DNA of 64,000 nucleotides from CAWFZT01 sp963820415 (lineage in GTDB: Bacteria > Chloroflexota > Anaerolineae > Anaerolineales > Anaerolineaceae), in the NCBI GenBank assembly GCA_963820415.1, contig CAWFZT010000004.1, forward strand, positions 248,001-312,000, in the 5' to 3' direction. Shown here piece by piece: positions 43,578 through 52,752 of this stretch. A program made the position numbers and the translations under genes. Positions within the stretch are counted from its first letter, which is position 1. Every line of letters begins with the position of its first letter. The notes below the pieces were generated by a model, which did not search any database, was not told the DNA's origin, and worked only from the letters and a program-made list of their open reading frames with translations.

Positions 43578-44713
43578 TTGAGATCCTTCTGGTAGATGCG
43601 ATAGCGACGATATATTTTGAAACCCAAATTCTCCTGCATAGTCGTACTTTTTTCATTTTCCTCACCGGTCAAGGACATATCCACTTCCCGGTAGCCTTTT
43701 TTCCAGATAGCCTGTCCGATTTTCAAGGTCAACAAGCCCTCGATCCCACGGCGCTGATAATCCGGAATCAAGATTAAAATCTTGAAGGATACTCTTTTTA
43801 TTTTACGGCTGTACCACCATAATTTGGCCAAGCTTGGCAGATTCAGCCGTCCATCGACATGCAGCAGGGCTTCGTTGACGTCCGGTAAGGCAATGGCGAA
43901 ACCTACCGGCCTGGAACCAACTTCAGCAATCAGCGCCATCTCCGGGTCGATGATTGGTTTGAAAGAATTAGCGAAAACCATGAATTCTTCATCGGAAAGC
44001 GGGATAAAATCGGGCAGGGGTGTCAGGGCTTCGTTATACATCCGGCAGGCCAGGCGCAGCTCGTTATCCCAGTCTTTCATATTCACCTTGCGCAGGACCA
44101 GATCGGGGCGCTGGCTGACGCGCTCGCCGACCCGGCGCATTTTTTCCGGAAAGCTGTGCTCAAAATCGACTTTATCTGGCTCGATCAAGACCAGGCGTGC
44201 CACCGTGTCGTTATATTTGGAGAAGCCGGCCTTTTCGAACAAGCTGGGATAATAAGGCGGGGTATGCGCCTCGAGGATAGCCGGGCGGGTTTCGAAGCCT
44301 TCTACCAGGATGCCGACTTCATCCGTTCCGCTGGGGTTGAAAGGCCCACGCATAACTGCCATGCCTTTTTGCTGTAGAGAACTGCCGGCTGTGGTAAAAA
44401 GGCGATCGGCAACCGCCTGGTCCTGTACACATTCGAAAAATCCGAAACAGCCGACTGCCTGCTTCATCACCTGGTTCAAGCGCTGGTCGATAATCGCTGC
44501 AATGGTTCCCACGGCTTGTTTCCCTTTCCAGGCGATCCAAATATCTCTCTCGGCAGTTCGCCAGAATGGGTTTTTCTGCAAATCTATGCGTGAATAACGG
44601 TCTTCCAGTAGCGGAGGTACCCAGTTAGGGTCTCCTTTGTAGATTTGCCATGGAAATCTGACAAAAACATCCAGGTCAGAACGGTCTTGAACCAGGCGTA
44701 CGTTGATCTCCAT
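43574..44713 (-). CDS. GNAT-superfamily acyltransferase-like protein
   Basis: 379 residues from MEINVRLV, with GGGAGAG upstream. The family has a conserved N-terminus (FVRFPWQIYKGDPNWVPPLL) and a GNAT-like core: ERDIWIAWKGKQAVGTIAAI and, later, ILILIPDYQRRGIEGLLTLK (acetyl-CoA motif, R-x-x-G-I/L-x-x). Substrate unknown. First gene of a two-gene operon with DUF1028. Confidence 0.8.
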   Translation of the reverse strand: MEINVRLVQDRSDLDVFVRFPWQIYKGDPNWVPPLLEDRYSRIDLQKNPFWRTAERDIWIAWKGKQAVGTIAAIIDQRLNQVMKQAVGCFGFFECVQDQAVADRLFTTAGSSLQQKGMAVMRGPFNPSGTDEVGILVEGFETRPAILEAHTPPYYPSLFEKAGFSKYNDTVARLVLIEPDKVDFEHSFPEKMRRVGERVSQRPDLVLRKVNMKDWDNELRLACRMYNEALTPLPDFIPLSDEEFMVFANSFKPIIDPEMALIAEVGSRPVGFAIALPDVNEALLHVDGRLNLPSLAKLWWYSRKIKRVSFKILILIPDYQRRGIEGLLTLKIGQAIWKKGYREVDMSLTGEENEKSTTMQENLGFKIYRRYRIYQKDLK

Positions 44714-44755
44714 CAAACTCTCCCAAGAAACTGGATTATTTACTGCCTGTAATGG

Positions 44756-45604
44756 TTATTGATCGTGATTTTCAGGCGATTGGCTGGTTTTACCTTTCCC
44801 TAATTCTTGAGACCGTTCATAAGCGGCCCAGACGGCGCGGGAGATGGCCGTTCGTACGCCGGCTTTCTCGAGATAATAAATCGCCGCGGCAGAGGTTCCC
44901 CCGGGAGAAGTCACCTCGTTGCGCAGCGTGGCAGGATGGACTTTGCGACGTTGGTAATATTCTACGGAACCCAAGATGGTTTGTGTGACCAGTTGTTCAG
45001 CGATGCGGCGTGGGAAACCCAGATGCACACCGGCGTCGATCATAGCTTCCATGAACAGGAAAACGTACGCAGGACCGGTGCCAGACAGCGCAGTGGCCAT
45101 GTCCAGATAGTATTCCTCCTCCATGTAGACTTCCTGCCCTAAGGCATGTAATATCTGTTGTGCTAGTTCAACCTGGTCCGGAGAAACCATCGCGGAGGTC
45201 GTCCAGACGGTGATTCCTTCCCCGATCTGAGCCGGGGTGTTAGGCATGGCTCGTACGATTATTGTATGGTTCAACTGTTGGCTGATCTGCTCGATCGAAG
45301 CCCCGGCGACGATTGAGAGTACCAGCGCACTGGCTGGTATCTGATTACGCAGGCTGCTAAGCACCCGATCCAACCGTTGTGGTTTAACTGCTAAGATGAC
45401 CACCTCAGCATTCCGTACTGCCGCTGGATTGTCTGCAGCGGGTATGATTCCATATTTGGCCTGTAATTCAATGCGCCGGTCCTGTAGAGGATCTGAAGCG
45501 CGAATTTGGCCTGGAACAGTCAATTTTTTATTGAGCAGGCCGGAAATGATCGCTTCGCCCATCACACCGGCGCCGATAATTGCCACCGCAGGTTGGTTTT
45601 CCAT
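44756..45604 (-). CDS. proC: Pyrroline-5-carboxylate reductase
   Basis: 282 residues. Last step of proline synthesis: reduction of pyrroline-5-carboxylate with NAD(P)H. N-terminal VAIIGAGVMGEAIISGLL Rossmann motif, VILAVKPQ, VRAMPNTPAQIGEG and the C-terminal signature EVTSPGGTSAAAIYYLEKAG with the LSGTGPAYVF loop. Complete. Neighbours are unrelated, so it is probably constitutive. Confidence 0.95.
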   Translation of the reverse strand: MENQPAVAIIGAGVMGEAIISGLLNKKLTVPGQIRASDPLQDRRIELQAKYGIIPAADNPAAVRNAEVVILAVKPQRLDRVLSSLRNQIPASALVLSIVAGASIEQISQQLNHTIIVRAMPNTPAQIGEGITVWTTSAMVSPDQVELAQQILHALGQEVYMEEEYYLDMATALSGTGPAYVFLFMEAMIDAGVHLGFPRRIAEQLVTQTILGSVEYYQRRKVHPATLRNEVTSPGGTSAAAIYYLEKAGVRTAISRAVWAAYERSQELGKGKTSQSPENHDQ

Positions 45605-45645
45605 TCATCCTCCTACAAACTTGAAAAAATTTCTGGCGTTCTTTG

Positions 45646-46560
45646 CTATGTTTCACCCGACCAGCGAGCAAAGATGGCCATGGAAAGCGCCCTCTTGAAG
45701 CTGCTTTCAACCAGGACAACTTCTCCTGCTTCTACCTGGCCTTTCCACTGGGTCATCATCTCGTTCATAGAATAATAAAGGGTCACAGCGGATGCTTTGA
45801 CGGCATAGGCCGTTAAAACCACAAATTTTGCTTGAGGGCTCATGATCCCACGGCAGGCTTCAAGTAAAGCCGGGATCAGCTTATAAAATTCCCACACTTC
45901 ACCTTTTGGACCACGCCCGAATTTAGGGGGGTCGAGGATCAGTCCATCGTATTTCAGGTTACGTCGCGCTTCTCGCTGTACGAATTTCAAGGCGTCATCA
46001 ACAATCCAGCAAATCGGCCGATCGAACAGCCCGGAAAGCTGCTGGTTTTCGGAAGCCCAGGTAATTACCTTTCGTGAGGCGTCCAGGTGTGTAACTGTCG
46101 CCCCGGCGCGAGCCGCCGCCAGGGAGGCCAGGCCAGTGTATCCGAACAGGTTGAGCACTTTGAGTGGTCGCCTGGAAGTTGTCACCTGTGAGCCGATCCA
46201 ATCCCATTGGCAGGCTTGTTCGGGGAAGACTCCCAGGTGGCGTGAAGCAGTTGTTCTCACCCAAAATTTCAGGCCCTGGTACTCCATGCTCCATCGCTCG
46301 GGCAATCGTTTCAGATAATCCCAGTGACCCCCGTTTTCTTCAGCCGAGGTTTGAAAAACTGCGTGCGCTGCGCCCCATTCCTTTTCTGGTAAGCCTGGTT
46401 GCCAGATTGCTTCTGGCTCCGGCCTGATTAAGATAAACGAGCCATAACGCTCTAATTTACTTCCATTGCCGCTGTCCAGCAACTCATAATCTTTCCAGCC
46501 GGGCGAAGAAAACAGGGACAAATGAGGGAGCGGTTGAGAATTAGCGAGCATCGCATCCAT
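45646..46560 (-). CDS. Class I SAM-dependent methyltransferase, RlmI/RlmL-like
   Basis: 304 residues from ATG 46560; the frame extends to 46656 but that part is a relic of the palindromic repeat (translation MEGPQFWG). Motif I VLNLFGYTGLASLAAARAGA, acidic THLDASRKVITWA, catalytic-region LILDPPKFGRGPKGEVW (the DPP-x-F/Y motif of RNA m5C/m2G enzymes). No PUA domain. Probably modifies rRNA; the target is not known. Confidence 0.82.
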   Translation of the reverse strand: MDAMLANSQPLPHLSLFSSPGWKDYELLDSGNGSKLERYGSFILIRPEPEAIWQPGLPEKEWGAAHAVFQTSAEENGGHWDYLKRLPERWSMEYQGLKFWVRTTASRHLGVFPEQACQWDWIGSQVTTSRRPLKVLNLFGYTGLASLAAARAGATVTHLDASRKVITWASENQQLSGLFDRPICWIVDDALKFVQREARRNLKYDGLILDPPKFGRGPKGEVWEFYKLIPALLEACRGIMSPQAKFVVLTAYAVKASAVTLYYSMNEMMTQWKGQVEAGEVVLVESSFKRALSMAIFARWSGET

Positions 46561-46632
46561 TCGTACGATAAAGATTGTAAAAGTATACCAGTTTTTCAAA
46601 ATGAGTTGGCTGGGAACCGGATAAATTATCAC

Positions 46633-46673
46633 ACCCCAAAACTGGGGACCTTCCACGGTAAATCCCGATGAGC
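46633..46673 (-). repeat. Half copy of the intergenic palindromic repeat
   Basis: ACCCCAAAACTGGGGACC followed by TTCCACGGTAAATCCCGATG is one half of the element without its partner arm. It lies upstream of the methyltransferase and extends that gene's reading frame artificially. Confidence 0.75.
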
Positions 46674-46759
46674 TTTATAATTGGTAGGCCAAATAAAGTT
46701 GACATCCTTCAGTAATATTAGTAAACTATGGATAGTTGCGCACCACAAAGGAGGAAATT

Positions 46760-47422
46760 ATGATGTCAAGTTTTCGTTTAGTTTTACGAGCCGGACCGAC
46801 TCCGGGAAAAGTCTTTCCTCTCGAAAAAGATGAAATGTTCATTGGCCGTGAGGCAAATAATGATATCGTGATTAATGATCCTGAAGTCTCGCGCAAACAT
46901 GCTCGTTTGTACGTTCAGGGCGGGAATATGATCCTGGAGGATCTGGGCTCAACCAATGGAACATCGGTCAACGGGCAGCGGTTAACCGGACCTTACGTAT
47001 TACGGGCCGGCGAGATCATCACCTTCGGAGAAAAAATCACCTTGCTGTTTAAATCGTTGGCAGCCGATGCCAACGCGACGATGGCTTCTTCTCGTATCCC
47101 TTCAGAGCCCCAATTTACCGCCCAACCGCCCCTCCCGCCAGCCTTCCAGGCTCCACCAGCCCAACCTCCGGTTTACGCGCCTCCGCCTCCCCCACGCTAT
47201 CAGGCGCCGCCGCCTCCGCCGGCATTTTCGGGGCAGGTCCCTGTCAACCCGCATCAAGTTAAACCGCCCGCTAAGAAAAGCAACACGGTGTGGATTATCG
47301 TGGCCGTGGTGGTCCTGTTGTTCCTTATCTGTGCCTGCGCTGGAATTATCTATTACATCGACGCTAACCAATTATGGTGCAGCCTGCCAGTGCCAAGATC
47401 CATTTTCCAGGGCTGTCCATAG
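46760..47422 (+). CDS. FHA-domain membrane protein
   Basis: 220 residues from MMSSFRLV, with AAAGGAGGAAA upstream. The FHA phosphothreonine-binding domain covers ~5-100: MFIGREANNDIVINDPEVSR, KHARL, LEDLGSTNGTSVNG. A Pro-rich linker (~115-170) leads to one hydrophobic helix (NTVWIIVAVVVLLFLICACA) and a short Cys-containing tail. Topology places FHA in the cytoplasm, where it would read Ser/Thr-kinase signals. The last 51 bases overlap the 3' end of the convergent peptidase gene. Confidence 0.88.
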   Translation: MMSSFRLVLRAGPTPGKVFPLEKDEMFIGREANNDIVINDPEVSRKHARLYVQGGNMILEDLGSTNGTSVNGQRLTGPYVLRAGEIITFGEKITLLFKSLAADANATMASSRIPSEPQFTAQPPLPPAFQAPPAQPPVYAPPPPPRYQAPPPPPAFSGQVPVNPHQVKPPAKKSNTVWIIVAVVVLLFLICACAGIIYYIDANQLWCSLPVPRSIFQGCP

Positions 47423-48949
47423 GCTTACAGCATTCGTAAATTTGCTTATCCGGACTGGTACCGGCCGGATATTTTCTACAGCGACCTTGCCTGGGTGTGC
47501 TGCCATGACAAGGTCGCTGGTGTTCAGTAAGAGAGTGACCGTGTTTTTGAGCGGGCAGCCTGGTTTTGGCAATCTTAGCAGGCGCTGTTGAATAGTGAAT
47601 AAATTGCCTTCTATGGAATTATATTGCCCTGCCCTTAGCGACTGGCTGGTAACCGCCAGAAGGTTCTCGATCTCCTGGTTGATCTGGCTGTCTGGATGAC
47701 GCAGGTAGTCGCTAACGATTTGCCTGTCGCGAGCGTCCTTTCCGCTAGGGGTCCAGAGCTGGCGATAGTAAGCCGATGGGTCAAGTTCCTGTTGATAAAG
47801 GCGCAGTGTATCATAAAGCTCAATGGTATAACGAACATCTTTCACCAGGTCAGGGTTTACCGGCAGGCTTTCGAGCATAACAGTATAGCGGTCTTCAAGC
47901 TGTTTGAAGTTGATGGAAAAATGGCGCTGGAGGGCGTCATCAATCGCCTTGGAATCTCCTCCATTCGACGGTTGAATATCCCGGTAAAAGCTGGAAAAAG
48001 CATGCCATCCCCAGGTATCGACCATGTAGGCAATGACCGTTGAGGCTTCCAGGTAACCAATTTCGTGCTGTGAAGGATAAAAATTATCTGCCAGGTAGCT
48101 CAAGGGGATATACCATCCTAACTGGTACAGGGCGGCTGCCCGGCCAACCAGCGGCTCTTTTTTATAATGACCTCCGGTAGCAAATACTGCCAGGCCTTCG
48201 ACAAAAAAGATCGGGCGGTATTTCCCTCCCAGGACGGCATCCAGCCAGTGGATCATTTCGTGTTCTAATATCTGTGAAAAATCTGCGTCAGTAAACGGAT
48301 GGTCGGGATATGAGACAAAAATCTCATCCGTGGTAAACCCGCCATGCCCCAGATTGCGTGGAATAAGGTTGATAACGATTTTTTGGATTGGCAGGGTGGT
48401 GTGCAGCGCCTCGGCAGCCTGCTCGGCCCGCTCCTGGATGGTGGGTAAGAGTTGGGCAAGATCCCGTTCAGCCGCGGTGTGGGAGATATAGTTGATCTCG
48501 CAGCAGTCTGTCTGAACCGTTTTCCACTGGTATGAATTTGAATCGGCCAAAGGGTCGTGTAGGGTCACCGTCTGTGTCCAGACGATACCTGCCGGCAGGA
48601 TCGAAAAAGTCAGTGGGTAATTTCCCGGCTGCAGCCCTTTGGTATCCCAGGCCCATTGCAAAGCTGAATGAAAACTTCCATCTCCGGCTTTTCCAAAACC
48701 TGCTGTCCCGATTTCCTGCATTTTTACCGCCACAACCAGTTTTTGTTTAGTGAAGTCGATCCCCTGGCGGGTAGCCGATACCTCGAAGCTGACCAGGTCT
48801 CCCTCGCGCAACTCATCGTCCGGATGAAGGCGGACTGTAAAACCGGTTGGAATGCTGCAGGCATCTTGCTCGATGGCCGTGACTGCTGGAAAACCGCTCC
48901 AATTTTGCAAGAGAAAGACCAGGCACAACAGCCAGTTCAGGATGCGCAT
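47372..48949 (-). CDS. Secreted zinc metallopeptidase, MA-like
   Basis: 525 residues from ATG 48949 (MRILNWLLC); the longer frame starts with TTG. A signal peptide of ~25 residues is followed by a beta domain. The gluzincin motif HEMIH is in ILEHEMIHWLDAVLGG, with the third ligand probably E in FFVEGLAVFATGG 20 residues later (HExxH...E, peptidase_MA type). An alpha-helical C-terminal part has no recognised domain. Exported; substrate unknown. It overlaps the FHA gene tail to tail. Confidence 0.82.
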   Translation of the reverse strand: MRILNWLLCLVFLLQNWSGFPAVTAIEQDACSIPTGFTVRLHPDDELREGDLVSFEVSATRQGIDFTKQKLVVAVKMQEIGTAGFGKAGDGSFHSALQWAWDTKGLQPGNYPLTFSILPAGIVWTQTVTLHDPLADSNSYQWKTVQTDCCEINYISHTAAERDLAQLLPTIQERAEQAAEALHTTLPIQKIVINLIPRNLGHGGFTTDEIFVSYPDHPFTDADFSQILEHEMIHWLDAVLGGKYRPIFFVEGLAVFATGGHYKKEPLVGRAAALYQLGWYIPLSYLADNFYPSQHEIGYLEASTVIAYMVDTWGWHAFSSFYRDIQPSNGGDSKAIDDALQRHFSINFKQLEDRYTVMLESLPVNPDLVKDVRYTIELYDTLRLYQQELDPSAYYRQLWTPSGKDARDRQIVSDYLRHPDSQINQEIENLLAVTSQSLRAGQYNSIEGNLFTIQQRLLRLPKPGCPLKNTVTLLLNTSDLVMAAHPGKVAVENIRPVPVRISKFTNAVSLWTALENGSWHWQAAP

Positions 48950-49067
48950 GTTTCGATTATAGCCTGTGTAGGAATTCTTTTTCAACTATGTGGTCAGAGT
49001 TCCCAAATAACGAATTGGACTCCTAACCGGTTGTATATTTCTCAGCTTAAGGCTAGAATAAATAGGG

Positions 49068-49122
49068 TCCCTTGGGAATCCCCGTGGTGAACTCGACCTT
49101 CCACGGCAAATCCCAATGAACC
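49068..49122 (-). repeat. Palindromic repeat without its core
   Basis: TTGGGAATCCCCGTGGTGAA joins directly to CCTTCCACGGCAAATCCCAA, TGAACC. Both outer arms are present, and the inner arms and core are cleanly missing. This shows the core can be lost or gained as a unit. Confidence 0.75.
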
Positions 49123-49217
49123 GTAAATAGAATTATTGTGAGGAATTTCGGTAAGAAAGGTCTATCGCCCGAATCCTGGAATTGGAAATAGTACAGCAGG
49201 TCAGGCAAGGAATTATT

Positions 49218-50433
49218 ATGGCTGAGCAGTTACCTACAAATTCTTCGCCGCGTTGGAGTAGTACTACCAAACTGGTGGTCGCGCTCGACTCTTGTGGGAG
49301 TGTTATCGTTTTTGGTTATCAGTTTTCGCTCAATCCTCGGCCCACTTCTTTTAGGTTTCATCTTTTCCTATCTGTTATACCCGGTGCTGGATTGGCTCAG
49401 GCGCAAACTCAAGCTGCCCTGGCGTATCGCGGTCGCCCTCTTTTTTCTGGTTGTTTTGATCATTGTTCTGGGGTTGCTGACCTGGGGTGGGATTGCCCTG
49501 GTGGAGCAGATCCAGATTCTGGTGCAGTTCGTCCAGGTGACCATCGCTAGCATACCAACCTACATAAACAGTTTATCCAATATTGTTTATCAAATCGGAC
49601 CGTTTACACTTGATTTCAGCCATCTTGACTTAGTCGCGGCCAGCAACCAGGTTTTGAGCTTTGTCCAGCCCCTCCTTTCTCAGCTTGGGACGATCTTAGG
49701 AAGTGTGGCGGCAAAAGCCGCCAGCCTGGTGGGTTGGTCATTGTTTGTACTTTTGGTTTCGTTTTTCATTCTATCTGAGACTGAGGGAAAACCGGAGCGC
49801 CTGATCGATATTCATATCCCGGGCTACGGGGAAGATTTCAGCAGGTTGGGCCGTGAATTGGGTCGGATTTGGAATGCTTTTCTACGTGGCCAGCTCACCG
49901 TCATTGCCATGTGGATCTGTGTCGATTCTTTTTTATTTGGAGTTCTGGGAGTTCATTACTTCTTCGGCCTGGCAATCCTGGCCGGTATGGCGCGCTTTTT
50001 CCCTTATATCGGGCCAGGGATTGCATATACCACCATAGGTCTTGTGGCGTATTTCCAGGGGACGACCCTCTTTGGCCTTTCACCTCTCATATACGTCGTG
50101 GTGATCATCGGAGTTTCCTTAATTTTCGATAACACTATGGACAGTCTGATTACCACCCGCCTGATGTCGGATGCGTTGAAGGTCCACCCGGCAGCCGTGT
50201 TGGTCGCTGCGCTGGTTGCAGCCAACTTATTGGGAATTATCGGTATTATGCTGGCTGCGCCTGTGCTGGCTTCCCTCAAGTTGTTCTTGAACTATACCAT
50301 ATACAAAATGATCGACCAGGATCCCTGGCTGCAGATCAATACGGACAATCTTCCTGTCCACCCCGTGCCTCTGGTCATGATTCGCCTGCGGCTGTACTGG
50401 AATCGTTTCAAAGGAGCAATGCAAAAAAAGTGA
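49218..50433 (+). CDS. AI-2E family transporter, frameshift near N-terminus
   Basis: The normal start MAEQLPTNSSPRW at 49218 has AAGGAATT upstream, but the frame must shift by one at ~49287 to join KLVVAL with TLVGVLSFLVISF. The rest (to 50433) is intact and typical of PF01594: 7-8 membrane helices, ILGPLLLGFIFSYLLYP, FPYIGPGIAYTTIGLVA and the conserved VVVIIGVSLIFDNTMDSLIT region. As written, a GTG at 49294 could start a version lacking ~25 residues. The family includes AI-2 exporters and Na+/H+ exchangers. Confidence 0.85.
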
Positions 50434-50452
50434 TTGTGGCCATTAATATTGT

Positions 50453-50482
50453 GAGTTCTTCCACGGGGAATCCCAAAGGGTC
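50453..50482 (-). repeat. Fragment of the palindromic repeat
   Basis: GAGTTCTTCCACGGGGAATC then CCAAAGGGTC matches outer-arm parts of the family; no inner arms. Confidence 0.45.
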
Positions 50483-50555
50483 TTTTTTCTAGCAGGAGAA
50501 ATCAACCTGTGGGATAATTGAATTAGAAATTATCTATCAGAAAAGGAGATGAAGA

Positions 50556-50756
50556 ATGGCGAATCCCCAAGAACCTAAAACCGATACCCTGTCTGAGACT
50601 GAAAATTACCTGGCCTGGCAAGCTGAAGAGCCCGACGGTGAGACTACTTATCACCTGGAATTGAATAACGTTACCTTGCACTTTTTCACCGAAGAATGGC
50701 AGGAATTCCTGGACCTGGTTAAGGCTCTTACCAAATCTGCGGAAACCCACAAGTAG
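50556..50756 (+). CDS. Small acidic protein of unknown function
   Basis: 66 residues, rich in E and T, no membrane segment. AAAAGGAGATGAAG gives a strong ribosome site. Central sequence TTYHLELNNVTLHFFTEEWQ then EFLDLV looks like a beta hairpin followed by a helix. It is probably a conserved small cytoplasmic protein, but I do not recognise a family. A terminator 64 bases downstream closes the unit. Confidence 0.7.
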   Translation: MANPQEPKTDTLSETENYLAWQAEEPDGETTYHLELNNVTLHFFTEEWQEFLDLVKALTKSAETHK

Positions 50757-50819
50757 TCCGATCCCACATTCACTCCTTTTTCTACCAGGGCTGAAAAGTA
50801 ACCTCAAAGTAGTATTCAG

Positions 50820-50856
50820 GCCTTGCGAAAACAGACGTTTTCGCAAGGCTTTCCTT
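50820..50856 (+). terminator. Rho-independent terminator
   Basis: Perfect 13-base-pair stem GCCTTGCGAAAAC / GTTTTCGCAAGGC with loop AGAC, followed by TTTCCTT. Ends the small acidic protein gene; its T-tract leads into the promoter of the MobA-like gene. Confidence 0.88.
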
Positions 50857-50857
50857 G

Positions 50858-50863
50858 TATAAT
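50858..50863 (+). promoter_or_regulatory. -10 box of the MobA-like gene
   Basis: A perfect TATAAT, which would start transcription near 50870, directly at the first codons of the gene. That implies a leaderless mRNA. No good -35 is seen because the terminator stem occupies that place. Confidence 0.45.
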
Positions 50864-50871
50864 TATAGATA

Positions 50872-51474
50872 ATTATACGCACACTTGTCATCCAGGCTGG
50901 CGGTAAATCGCGGCGAATGGGACAGATTAAAGCTCTGATGCCATTTTGTGGAGAACCGCTGATTGACAGAGTGCTGCGGCGCACCAGTGGCCTGGCTGAT
51001 GAAATATTCATCACAACCGATCTGCTGGGAAAGCTCGATTACCTGGGTTTACCCTTGATAACGGACATACTGCCCGGTAAGGGAGCCCTGGGAAGCTTGG
51101 ATACCGCCCTGGCGACTGCTGCCAATTCTGAAATGATCGTGGCAGCTTGTGACATGCCATTTGTTAATGCCTGGTTGTTATTAGCCGAATGTGATTTGCT
51201 GTCCCTTACTCAGACTGATGCTGTCATCCCGGTTTCACCCTTTGGTAACGAACCTTTCCATGCCGTATACCGGCGAGAAAACTGCCTCACGGCGGTGCAA
51301 AGAGCGTTGGACGCTGACCAGTTACGCCTGTCATCCTGGCTTTCAGATGTCCAGGTACGCAAGATGACCCTCGATGAAGTGGCCATGTATGATCCGGATT
51401 TCCACGCTTTTATAAATGTCAATACTCCCTTAGAATATAAAAGAGCTGAAAGTCTGGCCCGGCAAATCGGGTAG
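50872..51474 (+). CDS. MobA-like nucleotidyltransferase, start codon unclear
   Basis: The conserved N-terminal motif of molybdopterin guanylyltransferases (L-x-x-G-G-x-S-x-R-M-G-x-x-K) is encoded upstream of the first ATG: codons from 50878 read RTLVIQAGGKSRRMGQIKAL. The first in-frame ATG (50917) would remove it. The only candidates between the upstream TAG (50866) and the motif are ATA/ATT codons (50869-50877), so I set the start at ATT 50872. About 200 residues. D-P-D and NVNTP near the end are typical. It attaches GMP to the molybdenum cofactor or makes a related NDP-compound. Confidence 0.75.
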   Translation: MIRTLVIQAGGKSRRMGQIKALMPFCGEPLIDRVLRRTSGLADEIFITTDLLGKLDYLGLPLITDILPGKGALGSLDTALATAANSEMIVAACDMPFVNAWLLLAECDLLSLTQTDAVIPVSPFGNEPFHAVYRRENCLTAVQRALDADQLRLSSWLSDVQVRKMTLDEVAMYDPDFHAFINVNTPLEYKRAESLARQIG

Positions 51475-51543
51475 CTTCCATACCCACCTGTCCGCCATGC
51501 GATATTTTGCAGTAGAATCAGTCTATTCACGGCCATTGAGAAA

Positions 51544-52611
51544 ATGATTAAACAACTGGTCTTTTGTATGGCCATCTTCTCGGTTTGCAGCCTGTTATCC
51601 TGTAATCTGCCGGGCGGCCAACCTCAAACACCTGCTCCGAGCGTCAACGACGTTTATGCGACAGTCGCCGCCAACCTGACTGCCGAGGCTCTTGCTACGA
51701 CCACCAGGCATGCTTCAGAAACCCCACAGTTACCCACGGCCACGCCAACCCCCCCAGCCAGGAAGACAGAGACGCAAGCGCTTGCTCTTTTTACTTTGAC
51801 TCCACGTCCACGGGGTACCGCTTTACCTTGCGACCAGGCATCCGCCGGGCATCCCATCGACATCACTATTCCAGATGATACCCAGATGAAGCCGGGACAG
51901 AGTTTTTCAAAAACCTGGCGTCTGGTCAATGTTGGTTCCTGCGCCTGGACTAATGCCTATGCCGTGGTCTGGTTCTCTGGGGAAGATATTGGCGTAACCA
52001 GGGAACAACTCTTCGTCAGCCAGGTAGACCCAGGCCAATCTATTGATGTCACCGTGGATATGGTGGCGCCGTCTGAGGCAGGTGCTTACCAGAGCAACTG
52101 GAAACTTAGGAATGAAAAGGGTGACCTGTTTGGCATCGGTCCTAATGGGAGATCTCCTTTCTGGGCGAAAATCGAAGTAATAGAAGAAAGCACCCAGACA
52201 CCCACTTTGCCTCCTTTGCCTACTTTGCCTCCTTCAGATACACCTACCGCCGCCGCGCTGGTGAGCAATGTCGTCTCGATGGAACTTAATGATGGGGTGG
52301 ATCTGGATACGGGGGAAATGAATACTGGCAGTAACGATGATATTAAATTTGCACTCCTTTCAGAAAACCAGCCCCAGATTCAGCCGGTCAATGGGGCAAA
52401 GCTGGCTTTCATCGGGGCGCGAGAACCGTCTGAAACCACCTGCGAAACTTCTGACCTATCTGAGGCTGCGGGTAACCTTGCAGGAATGAAGGAAGGCAGT
52501 TATTTTTGTTACTACACCGGGCAAGGACTGCCCGGATACTTGAGGCTAACCCTGACCAGTCTGTCTGAAAATATCCTGACCCTGGATTTTTCAACCTGGG
52601 CTGTCCCATGA
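51544..52611 (+). CDS. Lipoprotein with NBR1-type Ig-like domain (paralogue)
   Basis: 355 residues. Signal peptide with lipobox LLSC, a Thr/Pro-rich stretch (~35-90), then the NBR1 central-type Ig domain ITIPDDTQMKPGQSFSKTWR, CAWTNAYAVVWFSG, DVTVDMVAPSEAGAYQSNWK, FWAKIEV. A second Pro-rich linker and a C-terminal beta-rich domain with two Cys follow. Paralogous to 36191 in the Ig part, different at the C-terminus, suggesting a common anchoring/recognition module with exchangeable tails. Confidence 0.85.
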   Translation: MIKQLVFCMAIFSVCSLLSCNLPGGQPQTPAPSVNDVYATVAANLTAEALATTTRHASETPQLPTATPTPPARKTETQALALFTLTPRPRGTALPCDQASAGHPIDITIPDDTQMKPGQSFSKTWRLVNVGSCAWTNAYAVVWFSGEDIGVTREQLFVSQVDPGQSIDVTVDMVAPSEAGAYQSNWKLRNEKGDLFGIGPNGRSPFWAKIEVIEESTQTPTLPPLPTLPPSDTPTAAALVSNVVSMELNDGVDLDTGEMNTGSNDDIKFALLSENQPQIQPVNGAKLAFIGAREPSETTCETSDLSEAAGNLAGMKEGSYFCYYTGQGLPGYLRLTLTSLSENILTLDFSTWAVP

Positions 52612-52620
52612 TTATCTTTT

Positions 52621-52730
52621 GGTGGTTTGGGATTTGCCGTGGAAGGCCCCGGATTTGGGGATGTGAGTGTGCGTACGCACACTCACATCCCCAAATCCGG
52701 AAGTCCATCATGGCGATTCAAAATGAACCA
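52621..52730 (+). repeat. Intergenic palindromic repeat, full copy 3
   Basis: Perfect 52-base palindrome at 52649-52700 (arms 26 bases, centre GCGT|ACGC). Inner arms CCGGATTTGGGG / CCCCAAATCCGG differ from copies 1 and 5 (CAGATTTTGGGG) but pair with each other, a paired change in both arms. Outer arms are degenerate. Lies between the lipoprotein and the isomerase gene. Confidence 0.88.
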
Positions 52731-52752
52731 ATCTTTTCTTAAGGAGTGCAGC

